Shown one piece after another: positions 61,456-64,000 of a stretch of 64,000 bases of DNA. The notes under the pieces are model-generated. The model saw only the letters and a list, made by a program, of their open reading frames with translations. It made no database searches and was not told where the DNA came from. Within the stretch, counting starts at the first letter, position 1. Every line of letters begins with the position of its first letter. The stretch is from Alphaproteobacteria bacterium (GTDB taxonomy: Bacteria > Myxococcota_A > UBA796 > GCA-2862545), in NCBI GenBank assembly GCA_020632925.1, contig JACKER010000010.1, positions 186,001 through 250,000 on the forward strand, written 5' to 3'. The translations under genes were made by a program, and so were the position numbers.

Positions 61456-61898
61456 TGCGCCTGGTCGGCCTGGGGCAGCCCGCGGCAGGCGACGACGGCG
61501 TGGGGCTGCGGATCGCGCGCGCCGTCCGGCAGGTGCTCCCCGACCTCGAGGTGGTGGAGCTCACGGGCGCCGAGGGGCTGATCGAGCTGCTCGACGGGCG
61601 CCCGACGCTGGTGGTGGACGCGGCCGTCGTCGCGGTGGAGCCGGGGACGCTGCTCGAGCTCGCGCCCGAGCACCTCGCCCGCGTGCCCGCCTTCTCCACG
61701 CACGGCATCGGCGTGGCCGAGGCGATCGGGCTGGCGAGCGCGCTGTACGGTACCGAGGTGCTGCACGGCCTCACGGTGCTGGGCATCGCGATCCGGGCGC
61801 CGCGGGTGCTCGCCGAGGGGCTCACGCCCGAGGTCGCCGCCGCGGTGCCACGCGCGGTGGACCGCGTGCGCCGGTGGGTCGCCGAGGTGTCCGGGTGA
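61455..61898 (+). CDS. Hydrogenase maturation endopeptidase (M52)
   Basis: 147 residues of the HycI/HyaD family. The start GLGQPAAGDDGVGLRIA matches the GxGNxxxxDDGxG pattern. The metal ligands are probably Asp in LVVDAAVV and His in FSTHGIGVAEAIGL. It is expected to remove the C-terminal tail of the large subunit after nickel insertion. ATG 61455 overlaps the large-subunit stop by one base. Confidence 0.88.
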   Translation: MRLVGLGQPAAGDDGVGLRIARAVRQVLPDLEVVELTGAEGLIELLDGRPTLVVDAAVVAVEPGTLLELAPEHLARVPAFSTHGIGVAEAIGLASALYGTEVLHGLTVLGIAIRAPRVLAEGLTPEVAAAVPRAVDRVRRWVAEVSG

Positions 61899-61910
61899 TA
61901 GCTGCTCCGC

Positions 61911-62141
61911 ATGTGCCTCGCCGTGCCCGGCCAGCTCGAGTCCGTCACCGAGGAGGGTCCCGACGCGCCGATGCGCATGGGGACGGTCTCGTTCGACGGG
62001 CTGCGCCGCGCGGTGTGCCTGGCGCTGGTGCCGGAGGCGACCATCGGCGACTGGGTGGTCGTCCACGCCGGCGTCGCCATCGGGGTGGTGGACGAGGAGC
62101 GGGCGGCCGCGACGATCGCGGTGCTCCGGGACGGCGGATGA
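61911..62141 (+). CDS. hypC: Hydrogenase assembly chaperone HypC/HupF
   Basis: 76 residues with the invariant start MCLAVPGQL, whose Cys2 carries the Fe(CN)2CO precursor with HypD. The later GDWVVVHAGVAIGVVDEE is also typical. Other hyp genes (hypA, B, D, E, F) are not in the window and must lie elsewhere. It is 12 bases downstream of the protease gene, in the same operon. Confidence 0.95.
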   Translation: MCLAVPGQLESVTEEGPDAPMRMGTVSFDGLRRAVCLALVPEATIGDWVVVHAGVAIGVVDEERAAATIAVLRDGG

Positions 62142-62157
62142 CCGAGGGAGGTGGCGC

Positions 62158-62610
62158 GTGGGCTGGTTCGAAGGCACGTACACCGAGACGCTGACGCTTG
62201 CGGTGCCGGCGGCGGTCGCGCGCGCGCACTTCGCGGATCCGGCGGCGATCGTCGCGGCGACCAAGGCGGTCGAGCGCTCCGAGATCGATGGTGGGCGCAT
62301 CCACTTCGTGATCGCCGAGGAGAACCACGGCGTCGTGAAGTTCCAGGCGGACTACACCTGCACCTACACGCTGGACGGCGACACCGTGCGCTGGTCCACG
62401 GACCGGGGCTGCAACTGCCAGCAGTCGGGCACCGCCCGCGTCGTCGAGGCGGGCTCCGGCTGCACCCTGACCTACTCCGAGACCATCGCCGTCGATCTCC
62501 CGGTGCCCAGGCTCATGGCCCCGGCGGTCCGTCCGCTGGTGGGGCCGATGATCGCCAAGGAGATCGGCGCCTACCTGAAGCGGCTGGTCGCCACCCTCCC
62601 CACCGGGTGA
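62158..62610 (+). CDS. SRPBCC-fold protein (CoxG-like)
   Basis: 150 residues. The pattern of an N-terminal strand (FEGTYTETLTLAVPAAVARA), a central beta sheet with YTCTYTLDGDTVRWSTDRGC and a long C-terminal helix (AKEIGAYLKRLVATL) fits the START/polyketide-cyclase-like (SRPBCC) fold. It may bind a hydrophobic ligand. The GTG at 62158 follows GGGAGGTGGCGC. It is 16 bases after hypC and may be the last gene of that operon. No precise family is given. Confidence 0.65.
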   Translation: MGWFEGTYTETLTLAVPAAVARAHFADPAAIVAATKAVERSEIDGGRIHFVIAEENHGVVKFQADYTCTYTLDGDTVRWSTDRGCNCQQSGTARVVEAGSGCTLTYSETIAVDLPVPRLMAPAVRPLVGPMIAKEIGAYLKRLVATLPTG

Positions 62611-62620
62611 TCCTGCGTCC

Positions 62621-64000
62621 GTGGACGATCGAGCACCCGAACCACCCTCCCTCGGGCCCGGCTACCAGGTCACCCGCCGACTCGGCCGGGGTGGCATGGC
62701 GAGCGTGTGGCTGGCCTGGGCACCGCGGCTGGGGGCCTGGCGCGCCATCAAGACGCTGGATGCCATGGGCTCGGCGAGCGCGCGTTCACGGTTCGAGAAC
62801 GAGGCGCGGGCCATGGCTCGCCTGCGCCACCCGCACGTGATCGCCGTGCACGATGTCGGCGTCGACGACACCGACCGCCCGTTCCTGGTGATGGAGTACG
62901 CCCCGCGCGGCAGCCTCGCCGACGTGCTCCACCAGCGCGGTCCCCTCCCGCCCCGCCTGGCCTGCCGCCTGGTCCGCGAAGTGCTCGACGGGCTCGAGCA
63001 CGCCCACGCCCACGGGATCGTCCACCGGGACATCAAGCCGCAGAACGTGTTGCTGGACCGCGAGGGCCACGCGCTCGTCGCCGACTTCGGGATCGCGCGC
63101 ATCGACACCCTGGACCAGACACGCACCGGCGCCGCGATGGGCACGCTCGCATGGATGGCGCCCGAGCAGCGATCGAGCGCCCGCGAGGTCGATGCCCGAG
63201 CGGACGTGTACGCGGCGGGCGGCCTGCTCTTCGCGCTCCTGGTCGGGCGGGAGCCGCTCGATCTGTACGTCCCGGACAGCGACTTCGACGGCGTCCCCGA
63301 GCCGCTGGTCGAACCGATACGCGGTGCCGTCGCCTGGGACCGGGAGCGCCGATGGCCGAGCGCGCGCGCCTTCGCGGACGTGCTGGTGCGCGCCGAGGAG
63401 GAGCTGCCTCCCGACCGCGACGAGTACGTGCTCCCCGAAGCGCCCGAGCCCGAAGCGCCACCCACGTCGGAGGTCGGAGCCACCTTCGCGGATGACCTGT
63501 TCGACACGGCGCACAGCACCCAACCGACACCCGAGCCACCACGACCACCGACGCCACCACCCCCGGCCGCGGTCCCAGCACCGGGTGGACGGTGGCTGGC
63601 GGCCACGGTCGGCGCTGTGCTGGTGGTCGCCGGAGCCACGACCGTCTGGCTGGCGAGCCCCGACGACGGGCCGCCCGCCCTCTCGCTCGAGCACCTCCCG
63701 GTCGGCGACGCGGAGCTCGACGGCGTCGACTTCTCCAGCGACGGCTCCGCGCTGTACTACGTCGCGGACGGTCGCCTGCAGCGCCACACGATCGGCGGCG
63801 AGCGCACCGCGCTCGGCCCCTGGACGCGCGACGCCACGTTCGAGCTCGCTCCCGCCGACGTCGTGCTGCGCACCAACTGGTGGAAGGCCTCGCCGCTGCT
63901 GCGCTGGGACGCCGGGCGAGAGGAGGAGCTGCCCCTGGTGGGCCGGCAGGCACGCATCGCTCCCGCTGGGGACGCGGTGGCCTTCGTCGTCGGCAACGAA
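62621..64000 (+). CDS. Ser/Thr protein kinase with extracellular propeller-like domain (partial)
   Basis: The frame is open from GTG 62621 to the window edge (460 codons), so the gene is cut. The kinase domain (about 12-270) is complete: RRLGRGGMASVWLA, AIKTL, HRDIKPQNVLL, DFGIARI and AWMAPEQ. A Pro-rich juxtamembrane stretch is followed by one transmembrane helix at about 325-346 (WLAATVGAVLVVAGATTVWL). Outside, LDGVDFSSDGSALYYVADGR begins a WD40/PD40-type propeller. It is a receptor-like kinase. The start is chosen for its short approach to the kinase domain and lies ten bases after the SRPBCC stop. Confidence 0.88.
   Translation, partial: MDDRAPEPPSLGPGYQVTRRLGRGGMASVWLAWAPRLGAWRAIKTLDAMGSASARSRFENEARAMARLRHPHVIAVHDVGVDDTDRPFLVMEYAPRGSLADVLHQRGPLPPRLACRLVREVLDGLEHAHAHGIVHRDIKPQNVLLDREGHALVADFGIARIDTLDQTRTGAAMGTLAWMAPEQRSSAREVDARADVYAAGGLLFALLVGREPLDLYVPDSDFDGVPEPLVEPIRGAVAWDRERRWPSARAFADVLVRAEEELPPDRDEYVLPEAPEPEAPPTSEVGATFADDLFDTAHSTQPTPEPPRPPTPPPPAAVPAPGGRWLAATVGAVLVVAGATTVWLASPDDGPPALSLEHLPVGDAELDGVDFSSDGSALYYVADGRLQRHTIGGERTALGPWTRDATFELAPADVVLRTNWWKASPLLRWDAGREEELPLVGRQARIAPAGDAVAFVVGNE

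Overview
The window is about 70% G+C, tightly packed with genes on both strands, and looks like chromosome from an uncultured or little-studied Myxococcota (deltaproteobacterial) lineage. This is an inference from three things. There are five Ser/Thr kinases, three of them large kinase-ATPase-TPR proteins. Many lipoproteins carry Asp/Thr/Ala/Ser-repeat linkers of the kind seen in myxobacterial surface proteins. Paralogous proteins of unknown function are abundant. No rRNA, tRNA, CRISPR array, integrase or complete insertion sequence was recognised.

Layout. 1-1400: a TetR regulator translationally coupled to a cut-off efflux adaptor, a REP-like repeat and a small lipoprotein. 1415-2292: an archaeal-type pair, DUF211 plus a TIGR00267/VIT-like membrane protein. 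2299-8789 (minus): a 980-residue fusion of an MpaB/latex-clearing-type haem oxygenase with a squalene-hopene-cyclase-like domain, coupled to a kinase-ATPase-TPR protein. This fusion is the most novel item in the window. 8841-19142: a hypothetical protein, a DPP-IV-type peptidase, a second kinase-ATPase-TPR protein, lipoproteins including a von Willebrand A protein, and a two-gene unit of a TerB-like protein and a kinase with a C-terminal cyclic-nucleotide domain. 19187-23065: a reductase, DUF2267, AraC and VOC genes, and a diadenosine-tetraphosphate phosphorylase. 23062-35528: a sugar-dehydrogenase/dihaem fusion, secreted or lipid-anchored proteins of unknown role, and a third kinase-ATPase-TPR protein.

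35700-40093: a TonB-dependent receptor and a beta-helix-like lipoprotein share a promoter-like motif, which suggests co-regulated surface uptake. 40104-43658: DUF502 and ClpB; the clpB leader has two hairpins and the second pairs with the Shine-Dalgarno sequence. 43659-44326: non-coding, with inverted heptamer arrays. 44327-53236: YARHG lipoprotein, metallophosphatase, lipase, histidine kinase, glutathionyl-hydroquinone reductase, an M28-PDZ-propeller lipoprotein and two membrane-anchored proteins. 53237-53628: a five-hairpin cluster and a second REP-like copy. 53629-56984: TetR, methyltransferase, a secreted protein of atypical composition and a glycosyltransferase. 57016-62141: a complete group 3b-type bidirectional NAD(P)-linked [NiFe] hydrogenase operon (beta, CNB-like protein, gamma, delta, alpha, protease, HypC) with nearly every junction overlapping. 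62158-64000: an SRPBCC protein and a kinase that runs off the window.

Expression signals. Several genes lack a Shine-Dalgarno sequence and instead have a TANNNT box 5-9 bases before the start codon, which predicts leaderless mRNAs. Most four-base overlaps use GTGA or TTGA.
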